From assembly GCA_035547515.1 (NCBI GenBank), contig DASZUS010000077.1, positions 15,922 through 79,921 of the forward strand: a stretch of DNA of 64,000 nucleotides. Reading direction: 5' to 3'. Made by a program: the position numbers and the translations under genes. Of the stretch, positions 45,680 to 52,948 are shown in pieces. Source of the DNA: DASZTV01 sp035547515. Lineage in GTDB: Bacteria > Actinomycetota > Actinomycetes > JAFAQI01. Numbering within the stretch: the first letter of the stretch is position 1; each line of letters begins with the position of its first letter. Under the pieces are notes generated by a model. It worked only from the letters and a program-made list of their open reading frames with translations, was not told the origin of the DNA and made no database searches.

Positions 45680-45696
45680 TCTGATGGGTCGTCAGA
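45680..45696. promoter_or_regulatory. Operator-like palindrome, site 1 (CTGAYGnnnCGTCAG class)
   Basis: The sequence from 45680 reads TCTGATG-GGT-CGTCAGA: 7-bp arms around the GGT spacer, with one mismatch, in the 47-bp gap between echA20 (minus) and the SDR (plus). It shares GGGTCGTCAGATT with site 2 at 49521-49543. Its position lets one regulator control both divergent genes. Confidence 0.65.
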
Positions 45697-45717
45697 TTCG
45701 GTGCAACCATATACGCG

Positions 45718-46464
45718 ATGAGTACGGACCTGGCCGGCCGCGTGGTGGTCGTCACCGGCGGCACGAAGGGCCTCGGACGTGGCATCGCAGACGCCTTCCG
45801 TCATGCCGGCGCGCACGTGCTGGTCTGCGCGCGCAACGCCCCGGCCGAAGCCCTTGAGCACTTCGTCGCCGCGGACCTGCGCGACCCGGATGCGGCGCAC
45901 GCGGTGGTTGCCCGCACACTCGAGAGCTGGGGACGGCTCGACGTCGTCGTGAACAACGCCGGTGGTGCTCCGCCTTCGCCGGCCGCCGACGCGTCGCCGA
46001 ACTTCGTCTCGAAAGTCGTCGCGCTCAACCTGCTCGCGCCGCTCTACATGGCGCAGGCGGCGTACCGCGTCATGTCCGAGCAACCCGGCGGCGGCACGAT
46101 CATCAACATCGGCAGCCTGTCGGGCCACCGCCCGTCACCCGGCAGCTCTGCGTACGGCGCGGCGAAGGCCGGCCTTGCAAACCTGACGGCCACGCTCGCG
46201 ATGGAGTGGGCGCCGAGGGTCCGGGTCAACGAGGTGATGGTCGGCTACCTCGAGACCGAGCAGTCCGGGTTGTTCTACGGCGACGAAGCCGGGATAGCGC
46301 GCGTCGCGAAGACCATCCCGATGCAGCGGATGGCCCAACCCTCGGACGTCGCATCCGCGTGCCTCTACCTGGCATCACCGGAGGCGGCGTTCATCACCGG
46401 GGCGAGCCTGGCCGTGCACGGCGGCGGCGAACCGCCACCGTTCCTGTCGGCGGCTTCACCATGA
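45718..46464 (+). CDS. SDR in the ipd cluster
   Basis: The 248-residue classical SDR has VVVTGGTKGLGRGIA, VNNAGGAPP, the serine IGSLSG and the catalytic YGAAK, and ends in the C-terminal VHGGGEPPPFL. It is divergent from echA20, the position occupied in M. tuberculosis by an SDR gene (Rv3549c). IpdF (Rv3559c), the 5-hydroxy-HIP-CoA dehydrogenase, is another candidate homologue. I cannot separate the two by eye, so no symbol is given. It likely oxidises a hydroxyl in the ring C/D steps. Confidence 0.85.
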   Translation: MSTDLAGRVVVVTGGTKGLGRGIADAFRHAGAHVLVCARNAPAEALEHFVAADLRDPDAAHAVVARTLESWGRLDVVVNNAGGAPPSPAADASPNFVSKVVALNLLAPLYMAQAAYRVMSEQPGGGTIINIGSLSGHRPSPGSSAYGAAKAGLANLTATLAMEWAPRVRVNEVMVGYLETEQSGLFYGDEAGIARVAKTIPMQRMAQPSDVASACLYLASPEAAFITGASLAVHGGGEPPPFLSAASP

Positions 46465-46512
46465 GCGAAGGGCGATCTCCCATGACCAGCTCCCCCGCAT
46501 ACGATCGCGGCC

Positions 46513-47193
46513 GTGGCGAAAACTGACGCGTCGGCGAAGCCTCCGCGCGCGTCGCGGAACGCGCCGTTGCGCGCCGTCGACGGCCGGGTGCCTGGGCGCC
46601 GGGGGTTGGCCACGCGCAAGAAGCTCGTCGACTGCACGATCGACCTGCTCGGGTCCTCGTCGTACCGGGACCTGAAGGTCACCGACATCACCCGCGCTGC
46701 GGGAACCTCTCCAGCGACCTTCTACCAGTACTTCGTCGATCTCGAGAGCGTCCTGCTCGCCGTGGCGGAACAGGCGGTCGAAGACGGTCAGCAACTGGTC
46801 GAGCTGATCGCCGGCCGGCCGTGGAGCGGCGCGGCAGGAGTGGCCAGCACCGAAGCGCTGGTGGACGGCTTCCTCGACTTCTATCGGAGCCATCGTCCGA
46901 CCCTGCGCGTCGTCGACCTGCTCTCGACCGAGGGCGACCGTCGCTTCCGGCACCTTCGCGTGCTGATCCTCAACGGCATGACGAAAGCGCTCGCGGCGGA
47001 GATCGCGAAGGTCCAGGGCGAGACAGATATCGACCCGATGGCGATGGCCGGTGCGCTCATCGGCCTGCTGCCGCAGATGGCCGGTCACCAGGGTGGCTTC
47101 GAGGCGTGGGACATCCCCTTCAGCCACGTCCGCGAAGCGATGATCCGGCTGATCTACTGGGGCGTCACCGGCCCCAAGCTGCCGAAGCGCTAG
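46513..47193 (+). CDS. TetR-family regulator of the ipd region
   Basis: The 226-residue TetR protein has an N-terminal basic, Arg/Lys-rich arm of about 30 residues, then the HTH at about 50-85 (LKVTDITRAAGTSPATFYQYF). It starts at GTG 46513, 48 bp after the SDR. Its sequence does not look like mycobacterial KstR2, which normally controls echA20-ipdABC. It is the obvious candidate to bind the shared palindromes at 45680, 49521 and 60904, and its placement between the first two supports this. A hairpin (47186-47208) spans its stop. Confidence 0.87.
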   Translation: MAKTDASAKPPRASRNAPLRAVDGRVPGRRGLATRKKLVDCTIDLLGSSSYRDLKVTDITRAAGTSPATFYQYFVDLESVLLAVAEQAVEDGQQLVELIAGRPWSGAAGVASTEALVDGFLDFYRSHRPTLRVVDLLSTEGDRRFRHLRVLILNGMTKALAAEIAKVQGETDIDPMAMAGALIGLLPQMAGHQGGFEAWDIPFSHVREAMIRLIYWGVTGPKLPKR

Positions 47194-47208
47194 CCGCTAT
47201 CTAGCGCT
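47186..47208. terminator. Hairpin spanning two convergent stops
   Basis: AGCGCTAG (47186-47193) and CTAGCGCT (47201-47208) form a perfect 8-bp stem with a 7-nt loop. The stem contains the stop of the TetR gene, and the loop contains the stop of the small convergent gene. There is no T-tract. A bidirectional terminator is inferred. Confidence 0.5.
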
Positions 47209-47370
47209 CGACGGGCGGTCGGCTCGCTCCTCCTCGGCCGCGCGTCGCTCGGCTCCGGATTCCCCGACGTCACCTGCGGTGTCGGAACCGACGCGTCCGA
47301 CGTACTCGTCCCGGGTGCTGGCCTGCTCACCCGCGAAGCTGACCTCGTCCTCATCGCCCTTGCGCCTCAT
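47197..47370 (-). CDS. Small hydrophilic protein (SFAGEQ type)
   Basis: The 57-residue charged protein from ATG 47370 contains VSFAGEQASTRDEYVGRV and then GDVGESGAERRAAEEE. This acidic SFAGEQ...YVGRV pattern is, from memory, shared with short actinobacterial hypothetical proteins. The function is unknown. It lies 38 bp downstream of the membrane protein gene on the same strand, suggesting co-transcription, and converges on the TetR gene. The codon pattern is GC3-rich like its neighbours. Confidence 0.55.
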   Translation of the reverse strand: MRRKGDEDEVSFAGEQASTRDEYVGRVGSDTAGDVGESGAERRAAEEERADRPSSAR

Positions 47371-47408
47371 GTCCGAAAAGATTCCCGGTACGCCGACCGG
47401 CATGCGGA

Positions 47409-47936
47409 TCAAGCGGCAGAACTGGAGCACATCTCCGCGAGCGCGGCCAGCGGCGCCACGATCGCGCCGAGCAGGACCGCGAACAAGACCTGGAACATCA
47501 CGAAGTGCGACGCGGCCGCACCGTGGCGGCCGAGCATCACCACGCCGACCACGTCGAAGGGGCCCAGGATCGCGAGCGTCACTAGGCCGAAGCGAACGCC
47601 GCGGACCAAAGAGGACGGCGCGCAAGCCCAGGCCCACAGCCGCGACCCGAACGGCGGCTGGATCCGGGTCAGCACGCCGGCGGTCAGCTCCTTCGCCACA
47701 CCGGGTGTGACAGCCATCACCGTGAGCAGCGGCAGGAAGAACAGCGTGCCGAGCGTGTTGTAGAGCAGATTCGTCGTGAACGGATTGCGGGTCCACCACG
47801 CAACGTGGTGGCCGCGAGCCCCGAGCGCCGCGAGTGCGGTGTTGGTGGCGATGTTGACGAAGGCGGTGATCAGCACCGAGTTGACCAGCAGCCACTGCCG
47901 GTGGGTTGCGGGCACCCGCTCGATCGCCCCGCCCAT
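47409..47936 (-). CDS. Four-segment membrane protein of unknown function
   Basis: The 175-residue protein from ATG 47936 (MGGAIERVPATHRQWLLVNS) has about four hydrophobic segments: VLITAFVNIATNTALAALG, LGTLFFLPLLTVMAVTPG, LVTLAILGPFDVVGVVMLG and MFQVLFAVLLGAIVAPLAAL. An in-frame ATG at 48032 would extend it by 32 residues, but that codon overlaps the start of the divergent gene (48031), which leaves no leader for either. The inner start is therefore preferred. No family is recognised. Confidence 0.65.
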   Translation of the reverse strand: MGGAIERVPATHRQWLLVNSVLITAFVNIATNTALAALGARGHHVAWWTRNPFTTNLLYNTLGTLFFLPLLTVMAVTPGVAKELTAGVLTRIQPPFGSRLWAWACAPSSLVRGVRFGLVTLAILGPFDVVGVVMLGRHGAAASHFVMFQVLFAVLLGAIVAPLAALAEMCSSSAA

Positions 47937-48030
47937 CGCCACACCGGCATTCTGGGCCGTCCCAACCCGCCCGTCGAGGGTTGTACCGAAACCGGTAGCG
48001 GCAGCCCGGGGCGGGTGGTGCACTTCAGTC

Positions 48031-48495
48031 ATGCGCGTGGCCTTCTACCGCGACGACGAGGCTCGGGTCACCGGGTGGCACGCCGTCCGCGGCAAGCGGA
48101 TCCGGATCCCCGGCACCGTCATGGCATTGGGCCGTGGCGACATCAGCCACGACCTCGCGCAGTACGTCGTGGAGGCGGCGACCAGCTACCAGGTCGGGTT
48201 CTGGGGGCTCCTCAGCCGCGGCGCGACCTTTCGCAGCACCGGGCGCAAGCGGACCCGACCCGGGCGCGCGATCGTCGTCGAACACCGCGCCGACCTCGAC
48301 AAGGCCGAGCAGATCGCCGGACTCCACATCGCGGCGTGGCGGGCCGGCGAGGCCAACCCCGTCGCCGACGCACTAACCGTCGCCTCGCTGCAGTTCCAGT
48401 CGCTGGGACCGGCTGACGAGCTCGTCTTCGAGTGGCCCTCACCCCACGGCGAGCTTGTGCGCCTAGCTGAACAGGCCGGCTCGATCAGCCACTAG
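48031..48495 (+). CDS. Hypothetical protein
   Basis: The 154-residue protein (MRVAFYRDDEARVTGWHAV) has no recognised domain. It has an alpha/beta pattern with a possible nucleic-acid or small-molecule-binding basic patch (STGRKRTRPGRAIVVEHRAD). The ATG at 48031 overlaps, on the opposite strand, an alternative start of the membrane protein gene. Its 3' end overlaps the end of the convergent ACAD gene by 33 bp, which is unusual for this window. The coding signal is moderate. Confidence 0.6.
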   Translation: MRVAFYRDDEARVTGWHAVRGKRIRIPGTVMALGRGDISHDLAQYVVEAATSYQVGFWGLLSRGATFRSTGRKRTRPGRAIVVEHRADLDKAEQIAGLHIAAWRAGEANPVADALTVASLQFQSLGPADELVFEWPSPHGELVRLAEQAGSISH

Positions 48496-49488
48496 CTCGC
48501 GCTGTGCATGCCCGTCGCCGAGAAGCATCCGGTTCGCGGTCGCTCGCTTGAAGTACAGGTGCACGTCGTGCTCCCAGGTGAAGCCGATGCCACCGTGCAT
48601 CTGGATCGCCTCCGCGGCGATCCGGTAGCCCGCATCCGTGCAGACCGACTTGGCCAGCGGCGCGACGACGGGCAGCTCGTCCGGCGCACCGTCGACAACC
48701 CAGGCTGCGTAGTACGCCGTCGATGTCGCGGCCGAGAGCTCGACGGCGAGGTCAGCGGCCCGATGAGCCAACGCCTGGAACGAGCCGATCGGGCGGCCGA
48801 ACTGCTCCCTCGTCGCGAGGTAGCCGACCGTGGTCGCCAGGCACCAGTCGGCGACTCCGACAGCCTCGACCGCGAGCCCGACGCGAAGCAGGTCGACCAC
48901 GCGCGCGGAGGCGGCGGCGTCGCCCAGCCGCTCGGCGGCAGACCCCTCGACGACCACGGTGGAGAGCCGTCGAGTGGGGTCAAGACCGGCCTCGGTCGTG
49001 ACGTCCGCACCCTGTACGGCGTACAGGCCCTCAGGTGTCGCGGCGATGACCAGCTCGGCGCCGCCCGCTCCGATGACGTGCCGCGCCGTGCCGGTCAGCG
49101 TCTCTCCCGCCAAGGAGACGTCCTCGAACACCGCAACGCAGGCGCGCCATTGACCGCCGGCGACTGCCTGCAGCAGATCGGGAGCGTGGCCCGCCAGCGA
49201 CGACACCGCCACCAGCGAGCTCAGCATCGGAACCGGCCACAGGCCCCGACCCGACTCCTCGATGACCACGGCGGCATCCACGAAGCTTCCGCCGGTCCCG
49301 CCGGCATCCTCGCCAGCGGCGACGCCGACCAGGCCGAGCTCCGCTACGAGCAGGCGGCAAAGCGCTGTGTCCTCACCGGAGGGGGTCGCCATGGCGGCGC
49401 GCACCTGCGCCGAGGTGCACTTGTCCGCGGTCACCTCGCGCAGCATCCGGCGCAGCTCGACCTGCTCCGGCGTGAAGGTGAAATCCAT
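48463..49488 (-). CDS. Short-type acyl-CoA dehydrogenase
   Basis: The 341-residue ACAD (MDFTFTPEQVELRRMLREV) has the C-terminal signature REQFGRPIGSFQALAHRAADLAVEL (split: REQFGRPIGSFQ) and MHGGIGFTWEHDVHLYFKR, typical of the steroid FadE group. Like other shortened members (336 and 307 residues elsewhere here), it is probably one subunit of an alpha2beta2 enzyme. Its divergent neighbour at 49560, sharing the same operator, is the natural full-length partner. The ATG is at 49488. Its 3' end overlaps the gene at 48031 by 33 bp. Confidence 0.85.
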   Translation of the reverse strand: MDFTFTPEQVELRRMLREVTADKCTSAQVRAAMATPSGEDTALCRLLVAELGLVGVAAGEDAGGTGGSFVDAAVVIEESGRGLWPVPMLSSLVAVSSLAGHAPDLLQAVAGGQWRACVAVFEDVSLAGETLTGTARHVIGAGGAELVIAATPEGLYAVQGADVTTEAGLDPTRRLSTVVVEGSAAERLGDAAASARVVDLLRVGLAVEAVGVADWCLATTVGYLATREQFGRPIGSFQALAHRAADLAVELSAATSTAYYAAWVVDGAPDELPVVAPLAKSVCTDAGYRIAAEAIQMHGGIGFTWEHDVHLYFKRATANRMLLGDGHAQRELVADRAGLFS

Positions 49489-49520
49489 CGCGTGCGGATC
49501 GTATCGGCGTACCCGGAGCC

Positions 49521-49543
49521 AAATCTGACGGGTCGTCAGATTT
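49521..49543. promoter_or_regulatory. Operator palindrome, site 2 (perfect 10-bp arms)
   Basis: AAATCTGACG (49521-49530) and CGTCAGATTT (49534-49543) are perfect 10-bp arms around a GGT spacer. The site lies in the 71-bp gap between the divergent ACAD genes (starts 49488 minus and 49560 plus), ending 16 bp before the plus-strand GTG. It shares core and spacer with site 1 at 45680. A TetR dimer site overlapping both promoters is the simplest reading. Confidence 0.75.
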
Positions 49544-49559
49544 TGATTAGAGTGGCCGC

Positions 49560-50741
49560 GTGAACTTCGACTTCACCCCCGACCAGCAGGCTTTTCTCGC
49601 CGAGGTCGAGGCGTTTCTCGATGCCAACGAGGACCCCGAGGTCTTCGACCCGACCCGCGAGAACATGGCGCAGATCGTCGACACCCCCGAGCGCCGCGCC
49701 TTCATGAAGAAGGTCTCCGAGAAGGGCTGGATGGGCATCACCTGGCCGAAGGAGTACGGCGGCCAGGAGAGCGACGGGGTCTACGAGTACCTGCTCAACG
49801 AGGCCCTCGCGCGCCGCGGCGGCCCGCAGATCGGCAAGGGCGTCGGCATTGTCGGCAAGACGATCCTGCGCCACGGCAGCGAGAAGCTGAAGGCGGAGTT
49901 CCTGCCGAAGATCCTCAACGCTGAGGTCGAGTTCGCGGTCGGCTACAGCGAGCCGGGCGCCGGCAGCGACGCCGCATCGATGCAGCTGCAGGCGGTACGC
50001 GACGGGGATGAGTGGGTCCTCAACGGCCAGAAGATCTGGACCACGTCGGCGCACTTCGCGGACTGGTACTGGGTAGGCGCCCGCACCGACCCGGATGCGC
50101 CCAAGCACAGCGGGATCACGCTGTTCCTGATCCCGATGGACCACCCCGGCCTGACGATCCAGGGCATCTGGACGATGGGCGACGAGCGCACCAACTCGGT
50201 GTTCTTCGACGACGTGCGCGTCCCCAACGACTACATCGTCGGCGAGGAGGGCCGCGGCTTCCAGTACATCTCGGAGGCCCTGGACCTCGAGCGCTTCACG
50301 ATGTTCACGTTCTCCCCGATCAAGGCGCGGCTCGACCTCCTGGTCGACCACGTGCGCAACGCCACCCGCGACGGCGAGCCGCTCAAGGACGACCCGGTCA
50401 CGAGGCAGCGGATCGCGGCGCTCGCGACTCAGGCGGAGGTGGCGCGAGTCCTCGGCCTGCGCTTCCTGTCGAAGTCCGTCGCAGGCGGAGCGGCACCGAC
50501 TTCGGAGGCCAGCGAGTACAAGCTGTTCGCGACCGAGTTCTCGAAGATCCTGGCCGATGCGTCGATGGACATCGCCGGCCCCGGCACGCAGCTTCGGGTC
50601 GGGACCGAGGAGGCGCCGATGAAGGGCCGGGCGGAGTCGACGTACCGCTACACCGTGCTCGACACCATCGGCGGTGGCACCTCCGAGGTCCAGAAGAACA
50701 TCATCGCGCGCCGCAAGCTCGGCCTGCCGAAGAACTTCTAG
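49560..50741 (+). CDS. Acyl-CoA dehydrogenase
   Basis: The 393-residue full-length ACAD, starting at GTG 49560 (VNFDFTPDQQAFLAEVE), has FAVGYSEPGAGSDAASMQL, GQKIWTTSAHFADWYWVG, and the C-terminal DTIGGGTSEVQKNIIARRKLGLP. All signature motifs are present. It opens a plus-strand operon with a racemase, two MaoC-like subunits and another ACAD, and is preceded by the site 2 operator. FadE30-like activity on ring C/D propionyl-CoA intermediates, or a side-chain role, is possible. The exact orthologue is not assignable by eye. Confidence 0.87.
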   Translation: MNFDFTPDQQAFLAEVEAFLDANEDPEVFDPTRENMAQIVDTPERRAFMKKVSEKGWMGITWPKEYGGQESDGVYEYLLNEALARRGGPQIGKGVGIVGKTILRHGSEKLKAEFLPKILNAEVEFAVGYSEPGAGSDAASMQLQAVRDGDEWVLNGQKIWTTSAHFADWYWVGARTDPDAPKHSGITLFLIPMDHPGLTIQGIWTMGDERTNSVFFDDVRVPNDYIVGEEGRGFQYISEALDLERFTMFTFSPIKARLDLLVDHVRNATRDGEPLKDDPVTRQRIAALATQAEVARVLGLRFLSKSVAGGAAPTSEASEYKLFATEFSKILADASMDIAGPGTQLRVGTEEAPMKGRAESTYRYTVLDTIGGGTSEVQKNIIARRKLGLPKNF

Positions 50742-50750
50742 GCAGCTCGA

Positions 50751-51911
50751 GTGTCCGGCCTGCTCGACGGGGTGACCGTCCTCGACCTTGCCAGCGTGGG
50801 CCCGGCGGTGCGTGCCTCCGGATGGCTCGCGGACTACGGCGCCTCGGTCGTCAAGGTCGCACCGGTGCCACGCGACGCGGGCGCGCAGATCGTCCCGAAG
50901 CCGCACTTCTACAGCGGCGGCCGCGGCACTCGGACCGTCCAGATCGACCTCAAGTCGGCAGCCGGCCGCGAGGCGTTCCTGCGCCTCGTCGAGCACGCGG
51001 ACGTCGTCATCGAGAGCTTCCGCCCCGGTGTCGTGGCCCGACTCGGCATCGGGTACGACGACGTGAAGAGCCGCAACCCGCGCATCGTCTACTGCTCGAC
51101 CAGCGGGTACGGCCAGACCGGTCCGCGGGCGCAGTGGGCCGGCCACGACATCAACTACCTTGCGGTCAGCGGGTTTCTCGCCACCGGCGAGCGAGGCGTC
51201 GACGACAAGCCGGTACGGCCTGGCGCGACGATCGCTGACGGCGCCGGCGGCGGCATGCAGGCACTGGCCGCGATCCTTGCCGCGCTCGTTCACCGCGACC
51301 GCACCGGCGAGGGCAGTTACCTCGACGTCGCCGTCGCCGACGGGATGCTCGCGCTGATGGCGCTGCAGGTCGACGACGTTCTGGCCGCCGGGACTCCTCA
51401 GCCGCCGGGAAGCGCACCGCTGTCAGGCAGCTTCGCCTGCTACGACAGCTACCGCTGCTCCGACGGCAACTGGGTTGCGGTCGGGGCGATAGAGGCGAAG
51501 TTCTGGGCCAACCTGTGCAACGCGCTCGGTGTCCCGCAGTACATCGGCCCGCAGATGGACCCGACGGCCCAGGCCGAGATCCGCTCCGCACTTGCCGCTG
51601 CGTTCGCCCGCAGGACCCGCGACGAATGGGTCGCCGAGCTGGCTGGGGCCGACACCTGCGTCTCTCCGGTGCTGACGGCGACGGAGGTCGCTGCCGACGC
51701 GACGCTGTGCGCCCGCGGCGGCATCGCGACCGGGCATCCGAGCGCGGGTGAGCCGTTCCGACAGCTCGCGCCGCTGCTCGCCGGAGCCGAGCGCGCCGAT
51801 CACTACGACCTGCCGGACCGGTCGGTCACCGACACCGACGCGGTGTTGGCGGAGTGCGGGATGAGCGCCGAGGAGATCGACGCACTTCGTCGTGAAGGGG
51901 TGGTGGCGTGA
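50751..51911 (+). CDS. Alpha-methylacyl-CoA racemase-like (CaiB family)
   Basis: The 386-residue protein is a class III CoA-transferase fold with racemase-like residues: WAGHDINYLAVSG (catalytic His in GHDINY) and TIADGAGGGMQALAA (catalytic Asp region). The N-terminus carries LDLASVGPAVRASGWLADYGASVV. Racemases interconvert 2R and 2S methylacyl-CoAs, needed when a steroid side chain carries a methyl branch before dehydrogenation. The GTG at 50751 lies 9 bp after the ACAD stop, and its end overlaps the first MaoC-like gene by 4 bp. Confidence 0.83.
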   Translation: MSGLLDGVTVLDLASVGPAVRASGWLADYGASVVKVAPVPRDAGAQIVPKPHFYSGGRGTRTVQIDLKSAAGREAFLRLVEHADVVIESFRPGVVARLGIGYDDVKSRNPRIVYCSTSGYGQTGPRAQWAGHDINYLAVSGFLATGERGVDDKPVRPGATIADGAGGGMQALAAILAALVHRDRTGEGSYLDVAVADGMLALMALQVDDVLAAGTPQPPGSAPLSGSFACYDSYRCSDGNWVAVGAIEAKFWANLCNALGVPQYIGPQMDPTAQAEIRSALAAAFARRTRDEWVAELAGADTCVSPVLTATEVAADATLCARGGIATGHPSAGEPFRQLAPLLAGAERADHYDLPDRSVTDTDAVLAECGMSAEEIDALRREGVVA

Positions 51912-52420
51912 GCGACGTTCCTGCCGAGATCGAAGCACTGATCGACGTACCGCAGTACGACGAGGTGGGCGAGTTCCCGGTCGAGCGCGGCTACATCTGG
52001 ACGTCGTGCGCATCGGTCGAGAACGGCAACCCGCTGTTCTGGGACGACGCCGTCGCGGAGGAGCTGACCGGCGGCCCTATCGCAATGCCGTCGATGATCT
52101 CCAACTGGTTCCGCCCTCACTTCTGGGCGCCGGGCCGTGAGGTGCAGCCGATGCCGCTGCAGGTTCACTTCGACCTCAAGGACAAGCTCGGCCTGCCGGA
52201 GGCAGTGATGAGCGACAACACCGTCACCTACTACGAACCGGTCCGGGTGGGCGACGTGCTGCGCACCTGCCAGCGGTTGCGCTCGGTCAGCCCGGAGAAG
52301 CAGACCAAGCTCGGCACCGGCCGGTTCTGGGTGATCGACGTGGAGTACCGCAACCAGCGCGGCGACCTCGTCGGGATCGAGTCGTGGACCGGCTTCGGCT
52401 ACCGGCGGGAGGCAGCATGA
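51908..52420 (+). CDS. MaoC-like hydratase subunit (FAS1-dehydratase N-terminal type)
   Basis: The 170-residue hotdog protein (GTG 51908) has SVENGNPLFWDDAVAEELTGGPIAMPSM (split: NPLFWDDAVAEE, GGPIAMP), the usual N-terminal MaoC/FAS1 dehydratase pattern. It ends in VIDVEYRNQRGDLVGIESW. Steroid enoyl-CoA hydratases in actinobacteria can be heteromers of two MaoC folds (ChsH1-ChsH2), and the neighbour at 52417 looks ChsH1-like. The paired gene order supports a heteromeric hydratase for the steroid side chain. Here the DUF35 part of ChsH2 is absent. Confidence 0.82.
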   Translation: MSDVPAEIEALIDVPQYDEVGEFPVERGYIWTSCASVENGNPLFWDDAVAEELTGGPIAMPSMISNWFRPHFWAPGREVQPMPLQVHFDLKDKLGLPEAVMSDNTVTYYEPVRVGDVLRTCQRLRSVSPEKQTKLGTGRFWVIDVEYRNQRGDLVGIESWTGFGYRREAA

Positions 52421-52908
52421 GCGCCGCAACGACCGACACGGCCCTGACGTTCGGTGACGTGTCGGTGGGTGACGACCTGCCGCCGCTGTCCTACAACGTC
52501 ACGGCGACAACCGTCGTCCTCGGCGCACTGGCAAGTCGCGACTGGCGACCGCAGCACCACGACTACGCGTTCGCGACGCAGCGCAACGGCGTACGGGACA
52601 TCTTCCTGAACTCGCCGAACCAGGCAGCGTGGCTGGAACGCTTCGTCACCGACTGGAGCGGACCCCGCGGACGGCTCGGCAAGCTCGGCTTCCGCATGCT
52701 CGACTCGATCTTCCCCGGCGACACGATGACCTTCACCGGCACGGTCGTGAGCAGCGAGACCGACGACGTCGGCTGCGGCTGGGTCGGCATCGAGATCAAG
52801 GTCTCGGTCGGCGACCGGCTCTGCACCACCGCGACCGCGAAGATCGCACTTCCCACTACATCCGACGACAACCCTTGGTCTCGCCGCGGCGATGACTGGA
52901 AGCCCTGA
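52417..52908 (+). CDS. MaoC-like hydratase subunit (ChsH1-like)
   Basis: The 163-residue hotdog protein has ASRDWRPQHHDYAFATQRNG (His pair and Asp of the hydratase site), RDIFLNSPNQAAWLERFVTDWSGP, and FRMLDSIFPGDTMTFTGTVV. This matches my recollection of ChsH1, the catalytic-side subunit of the 3-oxo-pregnadiene-type CoA hydratase in cholesterol side-chain degradation. The ATG at 52417 overlaps the stop of the partner gene (ATGA), so translational coupling would keep stoichiometry. A 40-bp gap follows before the next ACAD. Confidence 0.83.
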   Translation: MSAATTDTALTFGDVSVGDDLPPLSYNVTATTVVLGALASRDWRPQHHDYAFATQRNGVRDIFLNSPNQAAWLERFVTDWSGPRGRLGKLGFRMLDSIFPGDTMTFTGTVVSSETDDVGCGWVGIEIKVSVGDRLCTTATAKIALPTTSDDNPWSRRGDDWKP

Positions 52909-52948
52909 GGCTTCCTTCCAAGACAGCAGCGGCAGGAGACAGCGAAAC

